Assembly: GCA_020744425.1 (NCBI GenBank)
Contig: JAGMUV010000050.1
Location: forward strand, 1-64,000
DNA: 64,000 nucleotides
DNA from: Dactylonectria macrodidyma
Taxonomy: Eukaryota > Ascomycota > Sordariomycetes > Hypocreales > Nectriaceae
Direction: 5' to 3'
Shown: positions 33,761 to 44,680 of the stretch, one piece after another
How positions within the stretch are numbered: the first letter of the stretch is position 1
How the letters are laid out: each line of letters begins with the position of its first letter
Position numbers and translations under genes: made by a program
The notes under the pieces: model-generated
Told to the model about the DNA's origin: nothing
Database searches by the model: none
Seen by the model: the letters and a program-made list of their open reading frames with translations, nothing else

Positions 33761-34559
33761 CGCAAGGAAGGTAGGGTGATCAGGTAGGTGTTAACAGATT
33801 AGGTGTGTGGCTGGCCAAATCCTAGTTCTTCACTAGGTTTGGTGCACTCGTCGAAGAGACGACAAACTTCTGTGGGAAAAGATGGCAGAGCTGACCAGAT
33901 CCACATTGCTGATGGAACCCTGTCAAATCTCCAAAGGCCAGCCTCCAGACTTCTTGTGACTTGGTGATCGTGCAATCTGCGGACAGCTCCCAGAGCACGA
34001 ACAGTATGTCGGACTCAATCGCCGCCTTGGTCTCTCCTGTCTCGTCCTCAGCCATTTCAAGCCCGGTTTGCCGTCAGTCTTCCGTAGGCCAGTTCAACTC
34101 TGTCAAACAGGCTCTTTATCATGTACACCATGGTGGCACGGCAGATGGGCGATCGAGGAAGGGAGGAGAGAAGAGAAGGTCGAAGACCAGCAGACAGGGG
34201 CGACTGGATGGATGGTAAATCCGGCCCCGTGTTGTCGGAACACGCGTTTGGCCCAGTAAGCGAGCGAGTCGAATCGTAGATCGCGCTCCAGCCCTCGTTA
34301 CGCCTTCAACCCCATTAGCCCAGTCCCCCACGGGACAAGCTTCAAGGTGCGCGGGAATCTGCCATCGTGCGAGTTGTCGGTTGCATACGCGCCACGTTCC
34401 ACCCGTACGAGCAGCTATTCTCCTGGTGTGTAGACTTGCACAGCGCACGACTCAGCCCGCAATTACTGAATGATGGGGCAGATTGTTGTTGTGAATCCCG
34501 ATTTGTCGTTTTCCGTATGGGGGATTCTCTGTATCTCCATGTATCCCTCGCATTTCTTT
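33761..34559. other. Intergenic, possibly LINE 5' region
   Basis: No coding signal I can support. The part next to 33760 may be the LINE 5' untranslated region. Confidence 0.3.
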
Positions 34560-34900
34560 CCTTTTTTTTATTTTTTGTGTGTGTGTGTGTGTATGTGTGT
34601 GTGGGAGTTGGTATTGGTGTTGGTGGTTTGGTGTTTCCGTTGCTTTTCTTTCTTTCATCCTCTTCATTTTCTTCCCTGGTTACTTTACCCTTCTCCTTTA
34701 ATTTCCCTTTTTTTTTGTCTTTTTTTATCCTCTTCTCTTTTTTTGTCTTTTTTTTTTCTTGTCCCTTCTTCTTGTCCCTTTTTCATATCTTTTTTCCCGT
34801 CTTTTGTCTTTTTTTTTTGTCCTTTTTCTTTATCCTTTCTCTTGTCCTTTTGTCCTCGTTTTTTTTTTTTTCATTTTTTTTTTTCATCAGAAATTTTGCC
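34560..34900. repeat. TG microsatellite and long T/C-rich low-complexity tract
   Basis: A (TG)n stretch at about 34574-34606 is followed by about 280 bp of T-rich pyrimidine sequence with repeated CTTTTTTT and TTCTTGTC units. Phe/Leu/Ser-rich frames across it are artefacts of composition. Confidence 0.85.
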
Positions 34901-35091
34901 TTCACTCATCATCCCTCTCTTGTCGCCTTATTCCTCCTTCCTTCGTCCCTGTGGGTGCCTTGAATAATCAAGCTTCAAGCACGCATCACCCGGCGTCATC
35001 TATTTCCTCGCCATCCACAAACAAGCCGCCACTCAAGTCTCCCATCCTCGTCCCCTATCACCCCCCCCACAACAGCTGTAAGAGTGTGCGC

Positions 35092-35373
35092 CAACATAAA
35101 GCTGTTGGCATACAGCGCCCAGCACCATGGAGCATACGGATGGGCGCTGTCAGGCATGGGGTACACGTCGTCAAACCCATCCGAGACAGAAACAGCTTGC
35201 GCATTTTCACAGTCCCGATTGGACGCGGCGATAGGCGTACACATCGTCAACCCCGCTCGAGACAGAAGCAGCTTTGCGCATCTTCACAGTCCCGATTAGG
35301 GCATCACCGCCGACTAGCCGCCATATCCGTATGCTTCATGGTGCTGGGCGCTGTTGCCAACAGCTGTATGTTG
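35092..35373. repeat. Fold-back repeat with an internal 76-bp tandem duplication
   Basis: About 55 bases at 35092-35146 (CAACATAAAGCTGTTGGCAT...) return inverted at 35319-35373 with few differences. Between the arms, a 60-bp block at 35161 is repeated at 35237, an offset of 76 bp (shared core TTCACAGTCCCGATT). No clear target duplication. Possibly a MITE-like or satellite-seeding unit. Confidence 0.7.
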
Positions 35374-37379
35374 CCGCGACACTCCGATCCGCCTCTTGTT
35401 GGAAGGCAGCACGAACTTTTGTCCAGTAGACGTGCAGTCCCTTCTTCCCCGATACCCGAGATCCCATCTCGGTCAGCGACTGATAGTCGCTGAAAAGATG
35501 GACTGAGCAGCCCGCCTGCCTACTCTGTCATCTTCGCTCTCGAGGGCCCTGTGAGTCTCTTCGACTAGGGGCCTCAGCCTGAGTGAACCTGTTCGTTGTT
35601 CCCCGTATTGCCACATCCTTAGCTAGTAAGCATGCCGAGATTGAGACGGGTGCATTCTGTAGAGAGTGCTATAGAGCCCGGCATTGAACTCATCTTCCTA
35701 AAGACAGACGATTGTGCAGCACCTACGTTACTCAAGCAGATGGGGAGACGATATGTCGACTGGAAGACAACATGCCGACTGTACAAGTTCGGGTCATGCT
35801 ATGTTGCGTTGCAACTCGATCACTGAAGTTTCCTCCGCAGCGACTGACGTACTGTTAGCATAATCAGGACAACTGGGCCTTGTAGACAACGTACCCTGTT
35901 TCATGTGCACCGACCGGCTTTCCGGGGACGGTTGAGCAGGTGAGCTGCAGGATGACGGGAGAAGAATGATGTCGCGCTCCTGTCAATGCCACCACAATTG
36001 TCTTGTCTTATGTTCTGCGGGGACCTGTCTTCTGAAGCCTCTGTGTTAGTACACTGAAACTCGCAAGGGTGAGTACATACCTCGCTCAGGTGTCTTCAGA
36101 TGTCTCGTCATGACCACTTCTGTGTATAAGCGGCCGAAGATAAGGAACAGGGTTACCGAACAAGAGTACTTGGGGGCGTCGGTGGAGTGAAAGCCGACAG
36201 TGAGGATGGGTTTGGAGGGGGGTAGGAAAGTGAGGGAAGGGAGTGAAGGGAGTGAAGGGAGGGAAGGGCGGGAAGGGAGGGAAGGGAGGGAAGGGAGGGA
36301 AGTGAAGAAGGGAGGGAGCAGAGAGAGGGCAAAAGAGTAAGAGGCGAACGTCTCCAGGCTCAAAAGAAAGAAAAAGAAAGCAGTACTGTACCAACAAGAC
36401 AGCCGGATCAGATCCAATGAAGTGAGTGTGCGATCAAAGTCGCATCTTCAATCAGCAAGGTGATGTGTGTGTGAATGTGTCTGCCAGAACTTGATGCAGC
36501 TCAAGGAGGCGAGCTTCTTCGCTCTTTATACCCGTGAGCATAGTCGGTCGAACATGTCGCAGCCACATACGTAAGGCCTACAGCAGACGAACGAGCTAGG
36601 TGGAACGCGACCTTCTTGGTTCTTGGGATATGGTCGGGCTACCTTCCCAAAACTTGCTTCGTTCTCGCGTGAGACGAGAAAGACAAAGTTCGGATCCGGG
36701 CGACGTCTGATACTTTGCAGTACCGTGGTGTACAATGACGCACAACGTACGCGAGTTCAGTGTCGGTGCCTGGCTACCTGCAGTCTGTCCATTGTACCTT
36801 GTAGCGTCTTGTGTTGTCTTGTAGTGTCTTGTAGCGTCTTGTCGTATCTCCGTGTGTCTTCGAGTGTCTTCGAGTGTCTCCGTGTCGTATCTTCAAATGT
36901 CTGAAAAGGTCTTGTCGCGTCTCGTAATGTCTTGCAGGGCCCCGCACACCTTCATCGTCCGATGTTTCTGCACATGTTCTTCGTCGTTGGGCGTGTGTAT
37001 GAACGGGGTGCGATTACCCACGTTGTCTGCCCACACCCGCTTCGAACTTTGTCTCTCAGCATCCGTAGTTGCCCCATGCTCCGTGGAGCAGTCTCTCCCC
37101 CGTCCATCCTTTCCAGTCATCTCACTCCGGTTGACCTCTACTCGACCCCCTTCCATTGGCCCTCGCCATCGGCCCTCGCCATCTCGCTCTTTTCCTCTTT
37201 CCTAGCTTCCTTTTTGTGCTAGACCATTGTATGTACTAGGCGTTAACTATCGTAGAGTAAGAAAAAAGGAAAGAAGAAAAAAAAGAATTCGCTGCGTCAC
37301 TGTTGACTCCGTCACCGTCTGCTTCGTTATCCCTTGCTCTAGTCTTCCAGCCGTGACTTTGGCTCCTCGCCCACGCGTT
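35374..37379. other. Gene-poor stretch with simple repeats
   Basis: No gene supported. A GGAAGGGA-type purine repeat runs at about 36225-36310. Degenerate TCTTGTAGTG / TCTTCGAGTG decamers are tandemly arrayed at about 36800-36935. Open frames here follow from these compositions. Confidence 0.5.
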
Positions 37380-37620
37380 TGCTTGTCAACCCTCTCTGTC
37401 ATCTCCATCTCGTCCGGCTTCTGGCAGGAGTGTCTCAGCACTAACATCACTTCACACACCCCACCTCTCTTCCTTCCAGTCCGGGGTTTCGTTCTTTTGC
37501 TCTCTCCCCTTGTTCTTCTTGGTTTATCCTGAACGATCCTACTGCGAAATGCCCCTCAGTGTCTCCTACCCCTCCACAATGTCTGGCGCTGTTGAACTTT
37601 CCGCATCTTAGCCCGAGCTA
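37380..37620 (+). repeat. Local duplication, copy 1
   Basis: Shares ordered blocks with 38830-39140: a GTCAACCC(T/C)C start, TCATCTCCATCTCGTC..GCTTCTGGCAGG, and CTCCACAATGTCTGGYGCT. The copies have diverged by substitutions and indels. No protein is recognisable. Confidence 0.5.
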
Positions 37621-38829
37621 GTCTGTGCGTTGCGTAGATGGCAGAGCACTTTTGCCCTCATGTTGTCGACCCCACGACAGTGAACTCTATCAGGTTCATG
37701 CGGTGGGCCCGGACGTGTATCAGCGTGCTTTTGTTGCTCGAGTGTCATGGCGAACATTTCTTGTCTTGTGTCCGCAAGTTTTCGACAAGGTGGGGAATGA
37801 CGGACGATGGACAACGAACACACGTCAAACGACACACATACATAGGCCGCAAGGGTATCAAACGTTATTCCGCCGGTATTGCATGCGCCATGCATTAGTT
37901 GCCAGCATCTAAGCTGAATTAAGAAGGGTGCAGATACTTGAAAACACTCGGAGGCAGTCATAGTAAATGATGTGCGAATACCGCCGGATCCCAATCCACT
38001 TCGTGACCGTTGAGTCATACGGACTAACCTAAGTCTGCAGCCGATTGGGCAAAGGTCTTGGAGGTACCCATCAGCCTCTGCATGCAGGAGGATACATGCG
38101 TGGCTTTTAGGCGAATAAGATAGCGAGGATTTGGTGTGAGCGGACAAGTGGGGCGATACCTCGGCGAAATAACCTTTCATACAAACATACATACCCATAT
38201 ACCCACACCCACACACACATACCCAGACACATGCAGCCCCGTCCATGACGGTCTTCCCGCTTTACGTTTGTATGGACACATGATAGTAGCTCAGCCAAGG
38301 CACTGGTCTTGCTGGTTTGCGCCCCTGAGCGGTGCGTGTTCTTGGTGAAAGCTCTGCGCTAGGAAGACATGAGGTGTCGAGATGGTACATACTGATCGCT
38401 AGTTTGCATACATATGGAACTCAGATTAAGTTATCGTTTGCTGTGGACTTTTTTCAGACCCAGTTCGGTGGACAATAGAGTGTTGAAATGAGCATGTTGT
38501 ATTGATTGAAGAAGAAGAAAAGCGAGTCTCATAACTGTAAGCACTGCAACAACACCGAAAAGAAACAGCGTCGGTATGACAAAATGTCCCGGGATGTCCA
38601 GCGTTGGTTGTGCGGGGGTAACCGGCCTGCGACCGTTGAGCGGACGTTGAAGGAGATGCAGGATGTGATGGGACAAATCTTGAGGAGGAAAGAAGACCAC
38701 GATGACGGGCTCAAGTCGCTGGGATAGTGTGAGTAATGTCCGCATCGCGTTGTAAGTCAAACTGACGATGCACCGGGACGAAAACAAGGTCAGCACCTGC
38801 CAGCTAGCATCGGGCGTCGTGCCTTTGCC
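37621..38829. other. Gene-poor stretch with CA-rich repeat
   Basis: An imperfect (ACAC/ATAC) repeat lies at about 38175-38235. No supported gene. Confidence 0.4.
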
Positions 38830-39140
38830 AGTTGTCAACCCCCTCTGTTTGTTTGTCAACCCCCTTTGTGTGTCAACCCCCCCCTTGTTTGTTTGTCAAC
38901 CCCCTTTGTTTGTCAACCCCCTCTGCTTGTCAACCCCCTCTGTTATCTCCATCTCGTCGAGCTTCTGGCAGGTGAGTGACTGCTCTCCTCAGTTTGTTGC
39001 TCAAGCTTGGCCCCCCCTTTACCCCCCTTACCCCACTTCTCTTCCTTTCGGTCCGATGCGCACTCGTCGCTGCGAACTGCCACTCAGTGTCCCGGCCCAC
39101 CTCCTCCACAATGTCTGGTGCTATCAAGCTTTCGCGAGGG
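38830..39140 (+). repeat. Local duplication, copy 2, with GTCAACCCCC tandem array
   Basis: At 38830-38945 a unit GTCAACCCCCT(C/T)TGTTT recurs six to seven times with variable C-run length. The remainder parallels 37400-37620 (see copy 1). Confidence 0.6.
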
Positions 39141-39550
39141 CTGCTGGGAACGCGGCGAAGGCTCATTGCGGCCCCCTGCGCATGCTCATTCCCTCAAGAG
39201 ACACTCTCCTACTCGTACCCAGCCCTACCATAGTTTCAAGCACGCCATCTAGGACGTCGATATAGGCAATGCAAACAACTGCCACTCCATCTAGTCCGTC
39301 TGGAGATCGACTAGTGTTAGCGTAACTGAGCGTCCATTTCTCCAGCCTCGCTTCACACCCCCTTCCCGACTTCTCTTCCTTTCAGTCCGACGAACACACA
39401 TCAAATGACACACACCAAACGACACACACCACAAAGCTCGAGACATTCCAGAGTCTAAACTAGACCCTTCATTCACATCCACCCCGCACCAGACAAGTAG
39501 GTACCCATTTCGGGGGCTCTCATGAGCGACATTTCGTCGCACCTTGGTCT
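39141..39550. other. Nothing recognised
   Basis: Includes repeated ACACACC(A)AACGACACACACC words near 39395-39430. No gene supported. Confidence 0.35.
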
Positions 39551-39842
39551 GTAGTGGACAGACATCCCAACAAGCAGTACTGATTGATAAGGCCCTTACT
39601 GATAACTGATTGATTGATTACTATGCTACTGATACTGATTGATTAGCTTATCGATGGTGCCCGCAATTGCGTCGTAATTCGCTTAGACCACGTGACGACT
39701 TATCCCCCGCAAAACCTGGCCCGTGAAATCGTGTGCGCGACGCCTGATAAGTGCATTTGATAAGTTCCCCCTGACTTATCAGGTCTCTCCAACCTACCCA
39801 GCCCAAGAAAAACACCACGTACAAGGGCCCCGATCGACTGAG

Positions 39843-42373
39843 ATGGCCGCCGCCGACTCGTACACGGCCGCGGACGAGCGCGCCCGTGCCGCCCGGAGGG
39901 CCGGCCTCCAGGCGAAGAAGGACGAACCGCCGGCGAACACGGTGCGGAGCTACGCGGCGAAGCAGCGGGAGTGGAAGGCGCGTCCTCCGGCCGGCCCCCC
40001 CCTTCCCCCCCCCCTCTTTAAGTAGGGCCCCCTAGGCGGCTAACAGATGAATACCTATAGGCCTGGTGCCATATGCCCCGAGCTGCAGCTGACGGCTCGC
40101 TCTATAGCTGGCCCGATGGCGAGCTCGTAACGCCGGATAAGCTGGCAGCGTGGCTTAAAGAGGATATCCTCTTACGACGCGTAGCGCTGCCGCAGAAGAA
40201 GCCACGGGCGCGGGGTAGGGGTAAGGGCAAAGGCGAGGCCGTACAGCTACGGCAACAGCTCGAACAGGAGCAGCTCGAGGCCGCGGCCTTAGCAGAGGCC
40301 GAAAGCCTAGCCGAAGCCCTAGAGGTCCCCGTGGCCGAGGCCGCCGAGCTGCTCGCAGACGACCGCGAGGGCTACGTGCGACCCACGGCCCTTGTGCCGG
40401 CTGCAGTAGACCTTACTAAAGGATCCTTACTTACGAGGGGCACTATCGACGCCTATATCGCGGCCATCATCGAGCTCTGGCGGCTCCAGGTGGCCCACGG
40501 CAATGCGAATACGGAGAACCCCCGGGGCGCCGCCGTACGAGGCTTCCTTGAGCAACGGGGCCGGCAGCGGGGGAAGCACGACCGCGCCTCCTTTAAAGAC
40601 CGCGGAACCGACGGGATCCAGGCCGGCTATTCTCCTGATGAATGGCTCCGGATCCAGGATCTCCTTCTCAGCGGGGCCGCGTATACGCCGCAAAACCTCC
40701 GTACGCGAGTCGACCTCCTCTTCGGCCATTACTACCTCTTACGGGGGGAGAACCGCCGTAAGATGGAGCTTGCAGACCTATCCCTACTTGACTATCCGCC
40801 TTCAGAAGGCCCAACCCTCTGTGGCTGCCTCATAAGCCTTTTACAAGACGGCAAGCTAAATAAGACGGCGAAGAAGGAGTTTATGGGCGCCCTCCGGCAT
40901 AAGGACCCCTTATTCTGTACGCAAGGGGCCTTAGCACAGCTCTTCTTCTGGCGCTGGCACGTCGCCGGCGAGCCGCCCCCGTCCTTCCGGCGCCGTCAGG
41001 ACTGGTATCGGATCAAGGTCCTCGTCGGACGGGACCGCGAGCAGGAGCTCTCGTACCCAACGCAGTTACAAGAGACCTGGCGTATCTTCAGCGCCGCCGG
41101 CCTTATCGCATCAAAGAAGACGCACCTCCCGCGCAGGGTAGGCGCCCAGGATGCCGAGACCCATGGTACATCGCTCGCCCAGATCTCGCAGGCCGGCCGC
41201 TGGAACCAGAGCGTGCTCTGCCAGGCCTATCTTACACACCTACCTCGCCAGTTCATGCGTATCGTCGCCGGCTTCTCGGCGTCCCCAGGGGACTACTTCC
41301 TCGCGCGTGCGGCCCACGAACCTCCATATGTCTTACAAAAGCAGCTCTGGCCGTGGATCGAGGAGTGGGAGCCTCGCTTTGAGGCGCGAGCGCGCCGGCA
41401 ATGCTGGGCAGAAGGCGGCCTTGACGACGACGACCTAGCTGCCGACGGCTTTCTTAAGCTTATGCGGCGCCTGCGTATAGTACTCTTACAGGACCTAGCT
41501 GTCTTACAGCCCCGCTACCCGTCGCTACCCTTCTTTGCTTACGCCCCTTTTAACGGGCCCGAGTGGGACGAATTCGCCGTCGCCGTGCGCTCTGACGCAG
41601 TAGGGGCTACGGAGCCGTTAAGCCTGGTCGTACGACGCGCGCTGCCAGAGCTAAGCGGGGTCTTAGAGAGCACGCGCGAGGCCCTCTTACAGAATAGCCA
41701 GCGGCTCGGCATCCGGCTAGAGGCCCGGCTAGAGGGGATTCAGGGCGGCCTCGATGCCCTCCTCCAGGGAAAGGTCCCTATTACCTTTACTGGCTACTTC
41801 GGAGCCGGGCCAGCAATAGTGCCGGCGCCATCGACAGCTCCTACCTTGAATCTTAATACGGCTCCGGCTCCGGCCCCGGCACCGGTCCCAGAGCCTCTAG
41901 TACCAGTTATGCCTGTCGTTACAGCTCTGGCTAGGGTCTTTACGGTGCGGGACGTCTGGAAGGAATGGGAGGAAGGGATTGCCGGCCAGCTGGCTGTACG
42001 GGTGCTGGAAGAAACGTGGGGAAGCCGCTGGCGCCCGGGGAACGGGGTTAGGGTGCAGTTCTGTCGCCGGAAGGTGATCTGGGACGAGCTCTTAGCCCGT
42101 ATAGCGTCTGGCAAGAGCGAGGAGGAGGCCGTTGCGGAGCTAGAGCGCTTACGTGCCGGCCGGAGCTTGAACCGGCTCGTCGACGAGCTCAAACAACGCC
42201 GCCGGCGGGGCCAGGGTCAGGGCCAGAGTCGGGGCCAGATACGGGTACAGGTAGGGACCCCGGTGCCTGATGACCCAGGCCCAGGCTCGGGACCAGGTCC
42301 GACTCGGGGCCAGGGCCATCGGGGACGCTGGACCCGGCTAGGGAGGAGGCGGACCGCCCCTCGTCGACGGTAA
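39843..42373 (+). CDS. Crypton tyrosine recombinase with GCR1_C DNA-binding domain
   Basis: The first exon (from ATG 39843) ends around EWKA (near 39980); the main frame resumes at 40061 with WCHMPRAAADGSLYSWPDGE. An intron is needed. A GT at 40022 is out of phase, so the donor is unresolved. The recombinase core shows Arg in LLRGENRR (about residue 221 of the second frame), THLPR (His-x-x-Arg), the GRW box and the nucleophile Tyr in QAYLTHLPRQFMRIVAGF, as in fungal Cryptons. The last 150 residues hold VRDVWKEWEEGIAGQLAVRV...CRRKVIWDEL, the GCR1_C DNA-binding domain. Frame intact; GC-rich compared with its surroundings. Acts by site-specific recombination of a circular intermediate (family knowledge). 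Confidence 0.85.
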
Positions 42374-42483
42374 GCCGGTCGTCTAGTAGGGTCTTTATAT
42401 ATATATTAAGAAAACATATTTTTAAAGATTAAAGAGCCATAAGAATAGTATATTATTATCGTATAGTCCTTATAGCAGAGCCT
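42374..42483. other. AT-rich 3' flank of the Crypton gene
   Basis: An abrupt change from GC-rich coding to AT-rich sequence (TATATATATTAAG...) directly after the stop. It probably contains the polyadenylation signal. Confidence 0.4.
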
Positions 42484-42676
42484 TGTGACGGGAGCGTCTG
42501 GAGCGCTGGACCCAGGGTGGGGTCGATACGTAACTAGGACGCACGGGGCAGGCCACAGGGACTATTAACGCGTCTACGCGTCTACGCGCCTGCCCGCTTT
42601 CTCTTTCCTCTTCATCGTAGTATTCTCGCAATACAGTGGCATTACCTCTTGAGTTGATCTCATCTGGCCCGTGACA
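42484..42676. mobile_element. Solo LTR, 193 bp, target duplication AGCCT
   Basis: Starts TGTGACGGG and ends CCCGTGACA, flanked by AGCCT on both sides (42479-42483, 42677-42681). Same family as 11764-11956, in opposite orientation. It inserted into the 3' flank of the Crypton gene, so it is younger than that gene's arrival. Confidence 0.88.
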
Positions 42677-42681
42677 AGCCT

Positions 42682-43680
42682 AGCCCACTCAGACCCTTTC
42701 TAGCATTATATATATAAATATCTTAACAGCTAGTAGCTTATATATCACCGCTCCTAGACTAAATGCACTGCCGGAGTGTAGCAGTCCCCCAGCCCCAGAA
42801 TGACCTCGATTAGGCCGCTGGCTGTTAAGTTATTCGCATGCGCAGCGCTGGGCACTTATCAGATGGTAGTTGTGTAATCACATACGATTTCCCGAAATTA
42901 CTCCGCAAAACGACCCCACGATAAGTTCTGCTTATCAGTAAATGCCAAGACATGACGTAATCAGGGTTCAAGTCCACTGAACTTCAGGCCTCAGTTGATT
43001 GGATTCAGGGTTTACACGTGACGCAAAGAGGTCCGTGCACTCGTGCACGGGTCACTGAGTGATCCTAAATCCACGGGAAGTGCTCGTGGAGTATCATGGA
43101 TTTGAACCCTGAACGGAATTGTCCCTTCTCGATGGCGAAAAAACAACTGGGAAATATGACTCGAACCAGGGTGGAATCAATGCCAGCAAGGCGCTCTCGC
43201 CAGGAAAAGTACAGCTACTATGCCTCCAACTTGTATGATGGATATTTTGTAGAGACCAGCGTGTTTGCTGGGATGTCAAGTGCATTGCGCAACAGTTACG
43301 TGAGTCAACCTACCCTATACAGTGGATAAGGGTTACCGCATATCTCACCTGTTTGTTGTGGCGGGGCTGGTACTTATTAACTCCTCTGGGCTGGTTTCCC
43401 TGGAAAGATAACAGGCGCTTCATCGTCCCTCATGTCACGAATATTCGATTTGAGATATCGATTCAAAGTAAAAAAAAACTGGGTTGCCGTTGAATATGTA
43501 GAAAGTAATTCTGGGTTCAGACAGGGGCGATGGGTTGTGTTGCTGAGTACCTGATTTACCGCACTATTCGCAGCGATCTGGATGTACCTGCTAACACATC
43601 TTAGCACCACGTAGGACTGAATTGATGCACTGTGACAGGCAACTACTATGTAGAAAGGTCACAAAATATCGACGCTACGA
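42682..43680. other. Right interior of the hAT-bounded unit, non-coding
   Basis: Holds CTTATCAG / GATAAG words (42856, 42920, 42929) echoing those left of the Crypton gene. A hairpin CCGTGCA-CTCG-TGCACGG lies near 43033-43050. Short frames at 43.1-43.3 kb have no recognisable content. Confidence 0.45.
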
Positions 43681-43813
43681 AAATCCTGGTCACGTGCGTT
43701 ACTGATTACTGATTGATTGATTAGGGGCTTACTGATACTGATAACGTATCAGTATCAATCAGTAATCAGTACTGGTTGATAACTGACTGCTTGTTGGGAC
43801 CTCTGGTAGTGGA

Positions 43814-44362
43814 CCAACAACAGTGGGACGAGTCGTTTGTGACAAGCGTTATCGGTCGATCTCTTCTAGGCTTCAAAATACATACGTACTCACATACTGT
43901 ATGTACGTCGCTGTGTTGCCTAGTCAAACCTGAGTTCTCAAGCACGAGACCTTACCCGCTCCTGACATTCTGATCCGCTCACGGAGCAGTTCTTTGTGAC
44001 TCACAATCGTCACGGACCTGACAAGGAGACTTTCTCTTGTTGGAAACAGCAAAGGGTGGAGTGGACGGATGGAGATTAATCGTCTTCATTATTCCCCACC
44101 GACGAACCGAAGAACCGAAGAATCGAAGAGCCGACCCAAGAAAAAGAAGAAGAAAAAGAAAGAAAGGGGAAGAAAAGACGGGAAACAAAATCGTCAGGAG
44201 GAGTGTTTTTAGGATTGGGTTACTGTCGTCTTGGGTAGGGAGGGCTTGCCGCCACACAAGACCTCCCTCCGGAGACCCGCGGTGTGTCTGCTTACTTTCT
44301 TCCGGCTCTGCTTTTCTCTGGCTTTGCCTTCTGCCCTTCGGACACGCTTTCGATAGAAATGC
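43814..44362. other. Intergenic, nothing recognised
   Basis: A purine-rich stretch runs at about 44125-44190. No supported gene. Confidence 0.35.
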
Positions 44363-44680
44363 TTATCTAAGCCACGAGTGCTTGTTCTTCAGCCGACTCA
44401 GCCGCATCCTCAAAGCATCCACCGTGACGGGCTTGTAACGCTTCTCATATTCTCCAAGTATCTGATCCCAAGGTACTCCCCGCTTCCTCCACACCACAAT
44501 CATCCTGTCGCGCTCGTTCAGGCACTCCAAGCTGGCTTCGAGCTGGGACTGGTGGACGTGTTGGCCCTGCAATGCTGCACTGGACGTCTTCGCTGCGGAG
44601 ACCTCCTTCAACCGCGCTGCCAGCACGACGCTGCCCACGTCGGATAACGGTCGGATGGAGTAGGCGCTGGAATCTGACAC
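44363..44680 (-). CDS. Small Myb/SANT-like protein
   Basis: 105 residues. The C-terminal half (RDRMIVVWRKRGVPWDQILG then EKRYKPVTVDALRMRLSRLK) has the three-helix pattern with spaced tryptophans seen in small fungal Myb/SANT-like DNA-binding proteins. The N-terminus is low complexity. Probably nuclear; targets unknown. An upstream exon cannot be excluded. Confidence 0.5.
   Translation of the reverse strand: MSDSSAYSIRPLSDVGSVVLAARLKEVSAAKTSSAALQGQHVHQSQLEASLECLNERDRMIVVWRKRGVPWDQILGEYEKRYKPVTVDALRMRLSRLKNKHSWLR

Larger units (their letters stand above)
39559..43805. mobile_element. hAT-type bounded unit carrying a Crypton gene
   Basis: The ends are CAGACATCCCAACAAGCAG (39559-39577) and, inverted, CAGAGGTCCCAACAAGCAG (43805-43787), a 17/19 match beginning with the CAG typical of hAT elements. 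The exact 8-bp duplication GTAGTGGA flanks it (39551-39558 and 43806-43813), the hAT target-site length. Both arms contain many ACTGATTGATT / ACTGATAC subterminal repeats and a CACGTGAC at a similar distance from the end. No hAT transposase is inside; instead there is a Crypton recombinase gene and a solo LTR. It is either a non-autonomous hAT that received a Crypton or a unit carrying it as cargo. About 4.25 kb. Confidence 0.8.

Noticed and set aside
34367..34967. Phe/Leu-rich membrane protein
   Set aside because: Composition is fully explained by the T/C-rich low-complexity tract; overlapping frames look alike.
38830..38945. CRISPR-like spaced repeats
   Set aside because: Units abut without spacers, C-runs vary, and all other content is eukaryotic.
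39559..43805. Small Starship with the recombinase as captain
   Set aside because: The protein has the Crypton core plus GCR1_C, there is no cargo gene set, and the borders are hAT-like.
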